From NCBI GenBank assembly GCA_020722565.1, contig DYKO01000003.1, positions 62,001 to 126,000 of the forward strand: a DNA stretch of 64,000 nucleotides, read 5' to 3'. Below the pieces are notes generated by a model. It made no database searches and was not told the origin of the DNA. It saw only the letters and a list, made by a program, of their open reading frames with translations. This DNA is from Rikenella microfusus. GTDB taxonomy: Bacteria; Bacteroidota; Bacteroidia; Bacteroidales; Tenuifilaceae. The position numbers and the translations under genes were made by a program. Of this stretch, positions 43,733 to 52,786 are shown in pieces (positions within the stretch are counted from its first letter, which is position 1; the number at the start of each line of letters is the position of its first letter).

Positions 43733-45064
43733 CTAATCCAAATCGATACCGTACTGCTTCATCTTGTTATAAAGTGTTTTTCGGTCGATGTTAAGCAATT
43801 TAGCAGCTTTGCTTTTATTGTACCTTACCTTTTCCAATGTAGAAAGAATAAGTTCCTGTTCGGCTTTTTCCTTGATGTTTTTAAGGTTATCGGTTAGGGC
43901 AGCGCTGGAGGCACTATAGCCATTTTGGTTGAGCTCAGGGGGAAGGCTTTCCCGAGAAATGGTATTGGTGGCTTCGAGCAGAACAGCCCGGCGAATAATG
44001 TTTTTTAGCTCCCTGAGATTACCCGGCCAGGAATAGGACATGAGTAAATCAATTGCCTGGGTTGAGAAATTGGTAACCGATTTAGCCAGTTCCTGATTGG
44101 CTTGTTTCAGGAACCAACGGGCGTAGTCCATCAGATCTTCCTTACGCTCGCTAAGAGGGGAAACGCGAATGGTAAATTCGTTAAGCCGGTGGTAAAGGTC
44201 TTCGCGGAATGTACCCCTATTCACCATTTGCAACAAATCTTCGTTGGTGGCAACAATAATTCTGACATCAATAGGGATCTCCTTGTTGCTGCCAATACGT
44301 TTAATTTTTCGTTCCTGAATGGCCCTGAGCAGGTTTACCTGCACCTCGTAGGGAAGGTTACCAATTTCGTCGAGGAAGAGGGTTCCGCCATTGGCCACCT
44401 CAAATTGCCCCACCTTATCGGCAACAGCACTGGTAAATGAGCCCTTAACATGGCCAAAGAATTCGCTGGATGCAAGTTCGCGAGGGAGCGCGCCGCAATC
44501 GATAGCCACAAAGGGTTTAGCACTCCGCTTGCTAAGCCGATGGATCTGTCGGGCAACAAACTCTTTTCCTGTGCCGCTATCGCCCTGTATGATTACCGAG
44601 AGGTTTGTGGGTGCCACAATGCTAATGTACCGCATAACTTCACGGCTGTACTTACTTTTACCCTCAATGTAGGTAAAAGTGTCGGAGCCTGAATTTGCTG
44701 TACCATAGTGTGAGACCACGCTTTGAATAGTGGCGAGAATTTCATCGGGATTAACTGGTTTGGTTACGTAATCGTATGCGCCTTGTTTTATTGCCTTAAC
44801 AGCCATGCGAATATCGCCGTAACCGGTCATTATGATTACCACTGTGTTGAGGTTTCTACGTTTGGCTTCGGACAGCACATCCAACCCCGATTTTTCGGGA
44901 AGCCTGAAATCGGTAAGTACAACATCAAAATTGTTGTTCTGCATAGCCCGCAGGGCCTCATCAAAGGAAAAAGCGCCACTCACACTGTATCCGTGCTTTC
45001 CTAAAAAAGTGGTTAGCATCAGGCAAAAGGTTGAATCATCATCAACTACAAGAATATTAGCCAT
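43733..45064 (-). CDS. Sigma-54-dependent NtrC-family response regulator
   Basis: A 443-residue three-domain regulator. The receiver has VVDDD at the N-terminus and the phosphorylation site Asp52 in LTDFRLP. The AAA+ domain has Walker A GDSGTGKEF, GSFTSA in place of the GAFTGA sigma-54-contact loop, Walker B GGTLFLDEIGNL and sensor ATNEDL. The C-terminal Fis-type HTH is NKSKAAKLLNIDRKTLYNKMKQ. The start at 45064 (MANILVVDD) fits the family better than the ATG at 45079. No histidine kinase gene is adjacent, so the cognate kinase is unknown. rpoN is not in the window. Confidence 0.93.
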   Translation of the reverse strand: MANILVVDDDSTFCLMLTTFLGKHGYSVSGAFSFDEALRAMQNNNFDVVLTDFRLPEKSGLDVLSEAKRRNLNTVVIIMTGYGDIRMAVKAIKQGAYDYVTKPVNPDEILATIQSVVSHYGTANSGSDTFTYIEGKSKYSREVMRYISIVAPTNLSVIIQGDSGTGKEFVARQIHRLSKRSAKPFVAIDCGALPRELASSEFFGHVKGSFTSAVADKVGQFEVANGGTLFLDEIGNLPYEVQVNLLRAIQERKIKRIGSNKEIPIDVRIIVATNEDLLQMVNRGTFREDLYHRLNEFTIRVSPLSERKEDLMDYARWFLKQANQELAKSVTNFSTQAIDLLMSYSWPGNLRELKNIIRRAVLLEATNTISRESLPPELNQNGYSASSAALTDNLKNIKEKAEQELILSTLEKVRYNKSKAAKLLNIDRKTLYNKMKQYGIDLD

Positions 45065-45230
45065 TTGTAACAGTCCCAAACATCAACGCTAAGGTAGCAA
45101 CATTTTTTTTAATGACAATGGGAATAAAGTAATTAGATGCTCTATTATTTGTGGGTGTTTTCGATGTTGAAAAAAATAAGGCAGAAAAAAATTTTACTCC
45201 AGATGTGTAATAATATTATTAAAAGTCACT

Positions 45231-46208
45231 CTAAAACAGCTCACTATAAAGGCTAATAGCGTTGCTAATATTGATACCCCTTTTGGGATGAGCCCGCGAT
45301 ACCTTGCAGCAGGAGGCATCAATTTTAAACTGCAGTACGTAAGCTTTTGGGTATTCCCTTTCAAGGCTCGAAAAGCGCAGGTCATAAAAATAATAGAGGT
45401 TTTCGCCAACACTATCGATCAAAAAATAGCCCTTGGTGAATTCAATTAGTTTTTGCACCTGTTGTTTGCATATGCGATGGTTGCTTTTGGAAATGCGAGC
45501 ATGACGGAATACATGATTTTTAATAATATTCACATGCGATATTTCAAAAGTTGCGCTATCTTCAGTTACAACCATCCATGCCATGTTGGTAAGGGGAAGT
45601 GGAGTGGTGTGAACTCTTTGAGGGAGGATTTTGGAATGGCTAGCATGGCTAGATAGGCGTTGCTCCAGTCTGATTTTTATAATTGAGCTTAGGCCAAAGT
45701 AGGCCATAACAGCGATCATTGCTATAACCGAAAGTTTAACTGTATTTTGTTGCTTCCGTTTTGCCTGCAGAATGGCAACCCAAAAAAAGGAAAGGATTAA
45801 CAGTAGCGAGAGGTCAACAATGGCCATGGAATCAAACGAAACCCTTATGGAGCAGATGGGTTCAAAAAGGGCAGTGCCATAGGTGTTAAATATATCCATA
45901 ACCAGATGCGATAGCCATGGGATGAATATCAGCATCCATGCATGAATTAGAGTGAGCGATTTAATAATTTTTTTTGAGAGAAGATAGGCAATCAAAAGCG
46001 AGCCGGGAATTAGCAACAAAAAAGAATGACTGAAACCGCGATGAACAAACATGGCTTTAATGGGATCGAAAAAAGGTGTAACAAGTACATCTAAATCGGG
46101 AATATTGGCAGCAAGGGCTCCGATCAACATGGCTTTTTTCCCAATTTTGGAGCCTGCAGTGGCCTCGCCAATTATTGCCCCAGTAAGGGCATGGGTAAGT
46201 GAATCCAT
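45231..46208 (-). CDS. YdjM-like membrane-bound metal-dependent hydrolase
   Basis: A 325-residue inner-membrane protein of the YdjM/DUF457 family. The N-terminus MDSLTHALTGAIIGEA, ANIPDLDVL and the VHRGFSHSFLLLIPG segment carry the conserved His and Asp residues thought to bind metal; about five helices follow, then a soluble C-terminal part of about 150 residues. Homologues include LexA-regulated YdjM; no LexA box was seen here. It is divergent from rlmD across an 69-base overlapping promoter region. Confidence 0.85.
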   Translation of the reverse strand: MDSLTHALTGAIIGEATAGSKIGKKAMLIGALAANIPDLDVLVTPFFDPIKAMFVHRGFSHSFLLLIPGSLLIAYLLSKKIIKSLTLIHAWMLIFIPWLSHLVMDIFNTYGTALFEPICSIRVSFDSMAIVDLSLLLILSFFWVAILQAKRKQQNTVKLSVIAMIAVMAYFGLSSIIKIRLEQRLSSHASHSKILPQRVHTTPLPLTNMAWMVVTEDSATFEISHVNIIKNHVFRHARISKSNHRICKQQVQKLIEFTKGYFLIDSVGENLYYFYDLRFSSLEREYPKAYVLQFKIDASCCKVSRAHPKRGINISNAISLYSELF

Positions 46209-46218
46209 CCTAATTTAT

Positions 46219-46226
46219 TACTTTTG
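46219..46226 (+). promoter_or_regulatory. -7 box for rlmD
   Basis: TACTTTTG fits TAnnTTTG on plus. It overlaps the TTG at 46224 that opens the longest reading frame, so translation must start further right, most likely at the GTG at 46278. Confidence 0.5.
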
Positions 46227-46254
46227 CAAAAACAATTAGCAACCCAATTGGGTT

Positions 46255-46262
46255 CAAAATTA
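46255..46262 (-). promoter_or_regulatory. -7 box for the YdjM-like gene
   Basis: CAAAATTA on plus reads TAATTTTG on minus, matching TAnnTTTG, 46 bases before the ATG at 46208. It faces the rlmD box 28 bases away, so the two promoters would overlap. No clear -33 box. Confidence 0.4.
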
Positions 46263-46277
46263 AATAAAAATATCGAC

Positions 46278-47678
46278 GTGGGACGAAGAAGTAATCCGTT
46301 GCTGGAGAGGGTAAGAATTGAGGATGTTGCCGCAGAGGGCAAGGCCTTAGGCCGATACGATAATAAAGTGATTTTTGTACCCTATGCTATCCCCGGCGAC
46401 CTGGTTGACATACAGGTTACCAAAAACAGAAAAAGTTACATGGAAGGCCATGTGGTAAAGTGGCACGAGTATTCCCCCCAACGAGTTCAGCCCTTTTGTA
46501 GCCATTACGGAGTTTGTGGAGGATGCAAGTGGCAAATTTTGCCATACAGCGAACAGTTGAGGTTTAAGCAACGCCAGGTGGCCGACCAATTCATCAGAAT
46601 TGGGAAACTTGAGATCCCCGAAATATCAACAATTATTGGTTCAGAACGAACCATGTATTATAGAAACAAGCTTGAGTTTACCTTTTCCGATAGCCGTTGG
46701 CTTACCCGGGAGGAAATTGAGCAGGGCAACGAAATTGAAAAATATCCAGCTCTGGGCTACCATATTCCCGGACGTTTCGATAAGGTTTTTGATTTGCAAA
46801 CCTGCTACCTGCAACCAGAACCATCAAATAGAATTCGGCAAGCCATCAGGGAGTATTCATTGGAACACGGTTTGCCTTTCCTGAACCTTTACACAAAGCA
46901 GGGATTGCTTCGCAATCTAATAATAAGAACAGCCTCAAGTGGGCAGGTTATGGTAATACTATCAGTAACCTGTTTTACGGCAGAGGTGGATGCCCTGCTG
47001 TGCCACATAAGGGATTCGTTTCCTGAAGTTACCTCACTTTTTTATGTTGAGAACAACAAGCTGAACGAAACCATAAACGATAGGGATGTTATCCTATTCC
47101 ACGGTAAGGATCACATAGTTGAGCAAATGGAAGAACTTCGGTTTAGGGTTGGGCCTAAATCGTTTTACCAGACAAATTCGAAACAGGCGTTAACACTTTA
47201 TCGTGTTGCACGCGAATTTGCTCAGCTAACAGGCAAGGAACTGGTTTATGACTTATATACCGGTACTGGAACCATTGCCAATTTTGTAGCCCGGAAGTCG
47301 CGAGAGGTTATCGGCATTGAGTATGTGCCCGAGGCAATAGACGATGCCGTAATGAATAGCCAAATGAATGGCATTACCAATACCCTGTTCTATGCAGGCG
47401 ACATAAAGGATATGCTAAGCGAAGCTTTTTTTGAAAAGCATGGCAGGCCCGATGTGGTAATACTCGACCCGCCCCGTGCCGGTATTCACCCCGATGTGGC
47501 CCAGGCGTTGCTAAAAGCGCAGCCCCCAAGAATAGTATATGTAAGCTGTAACCCTGCAACACAGGCACGAGATATAGCTTTAATGGCTAACGATTATCGT
47601 ATTTTACGCATACAACCGGTTGACATGTTCCCCCAAACGCACCATGTTGAGAATGTTGTGCTTATGGAGAGACTTTAG
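46278..47678 (+). CDS. rlmD: 23S rRNA (uracil-5-)-methyltransferase RlmD-type
   Basis: An SAM-dependent rRNA m5U methyltransferase of 466 residues with the GTG start. It has an N-terminal TRAM domain (ERVRIEDVAAEGKALGRYDNK), an Fe-S cluster region CSHYGVCGGCKWQ, and a class I methyltransferase core: YDLYTGTGTIANFVA (SAM loop), VILDPPRAGIHP and the nucleophile motif VSCNPATQARDI. The upstream frame to a TTG at 46224 does not resemble the family and overlaps the promoter, while MGRRSNPLLERV matches the usual start. Its stop is one base from the converging next gene. Exact target (U1939 or U747) is not decided by sequence alone. Confidence 0.9.
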   Translation: MGRRSNPLLERVRIEDVAAEGKALGRYDNKVIFVPYAIPGDLVDIQVTKNRKSYMEGHVVKWHEYSPQRVQPFCSHYGVCGGCKWQILPYSEQLRFKQRQVADQFIRIGKLEIPEISTIIGSERTMYYRNKLEFTFSDSRWLTREEIEQGNEIEKYPALGYHIPGRFDKVFDLQTCYLQPEPSNRIRQAIREYSLEHGLPFLNLYTKQGLLRNLIIRTASSGQVMVILSVTCFTAEVDALLCHIRDSFPEVTSLFYVENNKLNETINDRDVILFHGKDHIVEQMEELRFRVGPKSFYQTNSKQALTLYRVAREFAQLTGKELVYDLYTGTGTIANFVARKSREVIGIEYVPEAIDDAVMNSQMNGITNTLFYAGDIKDMLSEAFFEKHGRPDVVILDPPRAGIHPDVAQALLKAQPPRIVYVSCNPATQARDIALMANDYRILRIQPVDMFPQTHHVENVVLMERL

Positions 47679-48755
47679 CTAACGAGTTTTTTGGTAGTAG
47701 AGCTGCAGCTTTGTACGAAAAACCCTTTCGTTGGCCTCATTAATGCGCTTAATGAGCGCTTCAATCAGTTCGGTTCGGCCCTCGAGTTCGGTGCCCGATA
47801 CCTCTTCGCCATCGGAGTATACAATTTTTTCAATCTTGTACCCATCCATCCCTAGCGAAAGCGCAACCGCTGCATTGTAGTCGTCGAAAATTATAACCGA
47901 GGGCATGGTATTGATACCGTACTTCATTACAGCAATCAGCACGCGGGAGCTGATATAGCGTATCTGGTCTTCGCCAAGGTACTTGGCGCCAAGCAGCAGC
48001 TTTACCAAATCGATTTGGGCCACCTTGTGGTTCATACGCATACGAACCATATCATCATACTCCGTTTGGCTGGTATTCAGGAATAGGTCGATAAACGACT
48101 GGGGGACGCCCTGAAGATCTTTAAGATCTTTTGCCCTTAATCGTTTTTTGTACTCATTATGTGCCAGATTTTGATCAACGGGTACATAGTAAGTCCATTT
48201 ACGGGTACGCCTGTAGGTTGGGGTAGTGGGTTTAGGCTTCCATTTGGTTACGGGTCGGGTAAGTAAGGGATCGGTGAGCCGAAGGTTTTGCGACTCCAAA
48301 GCATACACCAAACAATTGATAAAATGAATGTAACCTCCACCTAAATTTCCATGCAGTGCTGCCCAAAGTGTTTTATAGCTCTGCTTGGAGGTGCTATTGG
48401 ACTGTGCATTATCATATATTCTTTTTCCTTTGATGTAATCAACAAATTCGCGATCGAGGTTAACCGGATAGTAGGTAGCAGCATTATCGGTAGTATCTAC
48501 AAAAAGGTTTTTACCGGTATGGTATAGGCCCCGCACATCCACTACATAATCGGAATCATTTGCCAGTTTTACGTGCAAGTTATAATCGGCACCCCAGCGC
48601 ATGCCCGCAATGGTGGGCTGAAGGCCCTGTTGGGCATTAGCCCAGTTTGATGCTATAAATAGTAGGTAAATTAAAAAAGTTAATACAACCGGGTTTTTCC
48701 TTACCGGTTTAATTAGTATCAAATTGCCCGTAGAGGAGAATGTTACTTTCATCAT
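47679..48755 (-). CDS. Unrecognised secreted protein
   Basis: A 358-residue protein with a long signal peptide (helix VVLTFLIYLLFIASNWANAQQ, cleavage near ANA-QQ at about residue 42). After the signal, IAGMRWGADYNLHVKLANDSDYVVDVRGLY and later KWTYYVPVDQNLAHNEYKKRLRAKD, a Lys/Arg-rich alpha-helical stretch, and a mixed C-terminal part follow. No catalytic motif or known domain was recognised. It is convergent with rlmD (stop to stop with no spacer) and monocistronic in appearance. A periplasmic or secreted location is inferred from the signal peptide. Confidence 0.6.
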   Translation of the reverse strand: MMKVTFSSTGNLILIKPVRKNPVVLTFLIYLLFIASNWANAQQGLQPTIAGMRWGADYNLHVKLANDSDYVVDVRGLYHTGKNLFVDTTDNAATYYPVNLDREFVDYIKGKRIYDNAQSNSTSKQSYKTLWAALHGNLGGGYIHFINCLVYALESQNLRLTDPLLTRPVTKWKPKPTTPTYRRTRKWTYYVPVDQNLAHNEYKKRLRAKDLKDLQGVPQSFIDLFLNTSQTEYDDMVRMRMNHKVAQIDLVKLLLGAKYLGEDQIRYISSRVLIAVMKYGINTMPSVIIFDDYNAAVALSLGMDGYKIEKIVYSDGEEVSGTELEGRTELIEALIKRINEANERVFRTKLQLYYQKTR

Positions 48756-48941
48756 AATAAAATTTTTTAAAGGTATGATGTAACACTCATATTGTTGATT
48801 TAATTATAGTTGTATTTGCGATTGTCAAAATATGGGTGTTTCAAATTGGCTGTTTATTGTTGCGTAAAGTTACTAAATTGATTTTAGGATTTTACAATCC
48901 AAAGAGAAATGCAATAGAATAAAAAGTAGCAACAAAAAGAA

Positions 48942-48949
48942 TATCTTTG
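48942..48949 (+). promoter_or_regulatory. -7 box for the VanZ-like gene
   Basis: TATCTTTG matches TAnnTTTG. It ends only 6 bases before the ATG at 48955, so the transcript would be leaderless or start at Met9 (48979). Confidence 0.45.
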
Positions 48950-48954
48950 TTAAA

Positions 48955-49335
48955 ATGATGTGGGAAAAATCACTAAGGATGGCCATAGTTATGATGGCAT
49001 GGTTTTTAGCGGTACTATTGGTTCCGGCCATAGTACCGTTAAATTTCACTTCGTTCCGAATATCAACATTAGTGGTTCGTACCGATTATTTAGTGCATGT
49101 GCTAATTTTTACAGGTTTGACATTTACCCTGTTATGGGTAAACATCAATATTTATAATCCCCTGATATTTATCATATTGATTGTTGCAGGGATTACTGCC
49201 GAGAACGTACAAATTTATATACCCCATCGCAGCTATAATATTTATGATTTACTATCGAACCTATTGGGGGTAGTTCTGGGTTACGCCTTGCTGGCATTTG
49301 TGAAGTTTATTAGGACTACACGCAGGAACCAATAA
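48955..49335 (+). CDS. VanZ-like family membrane protein
   Basis: A 126-residue protein with four hydrophobic helices. YLVHVLIFTGLTFTLLW and the C-terminal IPHRSYNIYDLLSNLLGVVLGYALL, with its DLLxNxxGxxxG ending, match VanZ-like proteins. The family relates to teicoplanin resistance VanZ but is widespread in bacteria without that role; no van genes are nearby. Start at 48955, 48958 or 48979 is not settled. It is divergent from the unrecognised secreted gene. Confidence 0.82.
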   Translation: MMWEKSLRMAIVMMAWFLAVLLVPAIVPLNFTSFRISTLVVRTDYLVHVLIFTGLTFTLLWVNINIYNPLIFIILIVAGITAENVQIYIPHRSYNIYDLLSNLLGVVLGYALLAFVKFIRTTRRNQ

Positions 49336-49643
49336 GTTTATTTAATGTTTTAGCAACCCTTACAAGAAGGTAAGGTAAAGTAGTATCTTATTGTTCTGCT
49401 TTTTTATTGTATCTAACGTCATACTCCTGTAAAGGGCAGGAAATATCTCATCCTCTAGGTAAAACACTTAGTTGTTTCATTCGATTCCTAAAGTAAAATA
49501 ACACAAAAGTGACAAAATCATCTTTTTGTATCTATCAGTATATCAATTTATAGTGTTTTTTAAGCTAACAGATCATATAAATCATCTAAAATTTGACTTT
49601 AATAAGCCTTAAATTGCATATATAAACCTTTTAATTTGAATGT
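49336..49643 (+). other. Intergenic region
   Basis: About 308 bases between the VanZ-like gene and the outer-membrane barrel gene. No gene, repeat or clear promoter was recognised; the sequence is AT-rich, with a dense TA-rich block just before the next ATG. Confidence 0.4.
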
Positions 49644-50792
49644 ATGAAAACAAGAATTTTACTACTTACGCTTGGGTCGGTTTTGTTTTTGTGGCTTAAT
49701 TCAAAAGCCCAAGATGAAACCGAACGAAATGTTCATGTTACCGGCTACATTAACGCAGTAGGCGAGTACTCCGATTGCATTAATCTTAAAAAGGATTGGG
49801 CAGTTGGATTATCAGAGGTAGGGTTACTAACCAGCTATAAACCAGTTGAAGACCTTGAGTTCAAAACTACTCTGGTTTACACGCATTACACTTTTCATGT
49901 TAGCCAGATATTTATTGAGGCCTTTGCCCAGTACAATTTTAGGGAGGAATTAAAACTGGGTGTAGGGCGTTTCCTAACTCCATTGAGTCCGGTTAATCTG
50001 TACTTTTATGCTCCTTTGAACCCCAGCGGAGTTGTGCCCATGTTGGTATCGCACCACTTTTTGTTTCCTCAAACTATAAGCGGTATCCATTTGCATGGTT
50101 TGGCCTCGTTGGCAAAAGGATTTAAGTTGGGTTACAATTTCGCATTGGGTACCTACCCGTACATTAACCATTTAGAGTCGGGAGTGCTAAGCATTCAAGC
50201 CCAAGAGGACTCCTACCCATCGTTCGGTTATTACGATACCGAGAAGGATAAGATTAACAAGTACATGTGTGGAACAGCAAGGGTTTATGTAATTTTTAAT
50301 AATGCCTTTACAATAGGAGCAAATTACTTTAAAGCTGATGCCCAGCAGGTAACACAGGACTCTCTTGGAGCATTTATATACTATCCCTCTACAAAGTACA
50401 CCTATGGATTTGATGCCCATCTTCAAGTTGGAGATATTAAAATAAATGGTGAGTACTGGGGGGGTCAACAGCAAACCACACCCAAAACCGATGCATTACT
50501 TGGTGAGCACATAGAGAATAATTACACAGGTTACTATGGAGAGATAATTTGGGATAGCGAGGTTTACAAACCCTTTATTCGCTATGATTTTATTGAAGAT
50601 GTTAATGTAAATAAGGTTGGGCTGCCAACGGCTGCTGCAACTGTTGGTATAGCTATTCGTCCCCGTTTCGAAACTCTTCTCAAACTTGAATACAAAAGAG
50701 TGATGGGAAGGCAAATTACAAATATTGGAAACCGGGAATGGAAGGATTACAACTACAACTATGCTCAGGTTTCGCTAGTGGTTTCTTTTTAA
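49644..50792 (+). CDS. Predicted outer-membrane beta-barrel (porin-like) protein
   Basis: A 382-residue protein with signal peptide (LLLTLGSVLFLWLNSKAQ) and a beta-barrel body: alternating hydrophobic strands, aromatic girdles and a C-terminal Phe (YAQVSLVVSF). DLEFKTTLVYTHYTFHVSQIFIEAFAQYNFREELKLGVGRFLTP resembles porin strands and turns. No named family was recognised. It is followed 33 bases later by the PstS-like protein and then the chemotaxis receptor, likely in one operon; a role in uptake or sensing of the same solute is inferred. Confidence 0.72.
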   Translation: MKTRILLLTLGSVLFLWLNSKAQDETERNVHVTGYINAVGEYSDCINLKKDWAVGLSEVGLLTSYKPVEDLEFKTTLVYTHYTFHVSQIFIEAFAQYNFREELKLGVGRFLTPLSPVNLYFYAPLNPSGVVPMLVSHHFLFPQTISGIHLHGLASLAKGFKLGYNFALGTYPYINHLESGVLSIQAQEDSYPSFGYYDTEKDKINKYMCGTARVYVIFNNAFTIGANYFKADAQQVTQDSLGAFIYYPSTKYTYGFDAHLQVGDIKINGEYWGGQQQTTPKTDALLGEHIENNYTGYYGEIIWDSEVYKPFIRYDFIEDVNVNKVGLPTAAATVGIAIRPRFETLLKLEYKRVMGRQITNIGNREWKDYNYNYAQVSLVVSF

Positions 50793-50825
50793 GTGTAATC
50801 CAGATAATAAAATGTCAACCTAAAA

Positions 50826-51257
50826 ATGATTACAGCTATGAAACGACTAATATTATTCTCTGTACTGGTAGGATTAAGTCTAACAATACAGGCTCAGACG
50901 TTTAAAATTATTGTAAACCCTGATAATCAGATAACCACCATTTCTGCAAAAGATGCTTCGGATTACTTTTTGAAAAAGGAAACCAAGTGGGCGAACGGAA
51001 AAACCGTGGTTCCTGTTGATTTATCGGCAAAATCAAGTGTTCGCGAAGATTTCTCAACTACGATACATGGGAAATCGGTAGCAGCCATCAAAAGCTACTG
51101 GCAGCAATTTGTTTTTGCAGGGAAGGGAACACCGCCAATTGAAAAGGCAACAGATGCCGAGGTTGTTGATTTTGTTAAGAAGAACCCTGGAGCAATTGGT
51201 TATATTTCGGCAAGCGCAAATGTTTCGGGAGTTAAGGTAATAACATTTAATAATTAG
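50826..51257 (+). CDS. Small PstS-like periplasmic substrate-binding protein
   Basis: A 143-residue secreted protein with a signal peptide ending TIQAQ-TF (about residue 24). The core, FKIIVNPDNQITTISAKDASDYFLKKETKWANG, then KSSVREDFSTTIHGKSVAAIKSYWQQFVFAGKG and NPGAIGYIS, matches the phosphate ABC transporter substrate-binding superfamily but is only one lobe (full PstS is about 320 residues). Start may be the second Met at 50838. It has no ABC transporter partner; the next gene, 4 bases away, is a chemotaxis receptor. Ligand-binding in the periplasm is inferred, phosphate not shown. Confidence 0.8.
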   Translation: MITAMKRLILFSVLVGLSLTIQAQTFKIIVNPDNQITTISAKDASDYFLKKETKWANGKTVVPVDLSAKSSVREDFSTTIHGKSVAAIKSYWQQFVFAGKGTPPIEKATDAEVVDFVKKNPGAIGYISASANVSGVKVITFNN

Positions 51258-51260
51258 GGT

Positions 51261-52748
51261 ATGCTGAGTATGCTAAAAATTCGCCATAAATTGATGCTGT
51301 TTCCCGCTCTTTTCCTGATTATCATTTTAGTAATATTTATTCTTTTTCAGGTACTTAGCTCCAAGTCAAAGGGGTTTATTACAAAGATTGAGCATGGATA
51401 TATGCCATTGGTGGGAATGGCAAACAACCTAAATCATGAACTTATTAATCTTCAGAGGGAGTTTCAGGATGCCGTAGCTGCTGCCGATAACGATAAGCTT
51501 AACGAAACAGAAAATACCTACAAAAACATACTGAATGTGCTCGATTCCATAAGACGAAACCCCATAACTGGCGAACAGGAGATTGGCGATATCGAAAAGC
51601 AGCTAAAGGAATACTACCAGCTCGCGTTTAAAACATCTCAATCAATGATTCAGGGGCATTTTTCTGAAGAGGTTACCAACAATATCAACCTAATGGTGAG
51701 CAATTTTAATTCCCTCAGGGAAACCCTAGATAAACTCATGGCCAATAGCAAGAATCAGACGGAGTCAGTTTTCAGTTCCACACTCGGGGGCTTTAATCGC
51801 TCATTTCTGATTATAATTCTTTTTTTGGTGAGTAGCCTGTCAGTTTTTATGTTCATATCATTTACCATTTCACGGTCGTTTAATCGATCAATAAATCAGA
51901 TGCAAGGCATTTTGTTCAATTTATCGGAAGGGAAACTCAACGCCGATGTTATTGAAAAGTCCCCTGTCAGCAACGATGAAATTGGGCTGATGCTTAAGGC
52001 TACTAATCAGCTTATTCAGAAACTTAGAAATGTAATTGCCGATATTCAGGAAAGTATTGAAGCCATTAACGAGTCGGGTATGCAGACCAGTGAAACATCC
52101 GAGCGTTTGGCTGAGAGCGCCAATGAGCAGGCCTCTTCGGTTGAGGAAATTGCTTCTACCATTGAGGAGATATCGGCAAACATTTCACAAAATAGCGATA
52201 ACGCTAAGAGCACAGGGGTTATTTTTGAAGAGGCAAACAAGAGCATCAAATACGTATCGGAAAAGGCGATACATGTGGTTGAGGCCAATAAGGCCATAAT
52301 GGATAAGATAAGCATTATTAACGAGATTGCCTTTCAGACAAACATTCTTGCGCTAAACGCAGCCGTTGAGGCGGCTAGGGCAGGCCAGCATGGAAGGGGC
52401 TTTGCTGTTGTAGCCGGGGAGGTTCGTAAACTTGCTGAAAAGAGTCGTATTGCGGCTGAGGAAATAGTGAAGTTGGCAAGTAAGAGTTTTACCTTATCAT
52501 CGGAGGCAGGCGAAATAATGCAGAACACCATTCCCATTGTGGATAAAACTACCACCCTGGTTCAAGAGATTATTGCTGCTAGCATCGAGCAGGCCAATGG
52601 TGCCAATCAGGTTAATAATGCCATTCAACAATTGAATAACCTGACACAGCAAAATGCATCTGCTGCTGAGTCTATGTCGCAGAACGCCGCCCAATTGGCT
52701 GCAGAAGCCCAGCGACTTAGTGAGCAAATTGAATTCTTTAAACTTTAA
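51261..52748 (+). CDS. Methyl-accepting chemotaxis protein
   Basis: A 495-residue receptor. TM1 at about residues 12-30, a periplasmic all-helical sensor of about 150 residues, TM2 at about 175-198, a HAMP domain, and an MCP signalling domain with the hairpin tip [38 protein letters not shown]. No PAS or cache domain was seen. The 4-base gap after the PstS-like gene suggests coupling, and the periplasmic domain could read that protein when loaded. No cheA, cheW, cheR or cheB is in the window, so signalling partners are elsewhere. The target might be gliding rather than flagella; this is not decidable here. Confidence 0.93.
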   Translation: MLSMLKIRHKLMLFPALFLIIILVIFILFQVLSSKSKGFITKIEHGYMPLVGMANNLNHELINLQREFQDAVAAADNDKLNETENTYKNILNVLDSIRRNPITGEQEIGDIEKQLKEYYQLAFKTSQSMIQGHFSEEVTNNINLMVSNFNSLRETLDKLMANSKNQTESVFSSTLGGFNRSFLIIILFLVSSLSVFMFISFTISRSFNRSINQMQGILFNLSEGKLNADVIEKSPVSNDEIGLMLKATNQLIQKLRNVIADIQESIEAINESGMQTSETSERLAESANEQASSVEEIASTIEEISANISQNSDNAKSTGVIFEEANKSIKYVSEKAIHVVEANKAIMDKISIINEIAFQTNILALNAAVEAARAGQHGRGFAVVAGEVRKLAEKSRIAAEEIVKLASKSFTLSSEAGEIMQNTIPIVDKTTTLVQEIIAASIEQANGANQVNNAIQQLNNLTQQNASAAESMSQNAAQLAAEAQRLSEQIEFFKL

Positions 52749-52765
52749 AAATGTTTGTAGTTAGA

Positions 52766-52786
52766 AAGGCTGGAAAACCCAGCCTT
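52766..52786 (+). terminator. Intrinsic terminator after the chemotaxis receptor
   Basis: Perfect 8-bp stem AAGGCTGG/CCAGCCTT with an AAAAC loop, 18 bases after the receptor stop, followed by AT-rich sequence. Confidence 0.75.

Noticed and set aside
48955-49335. VanZ-like protein as a glycopeptide-resistance gene
   Set aside because: VanZ-like domains are widespread; no vanH/A/X or regulator genes are present.
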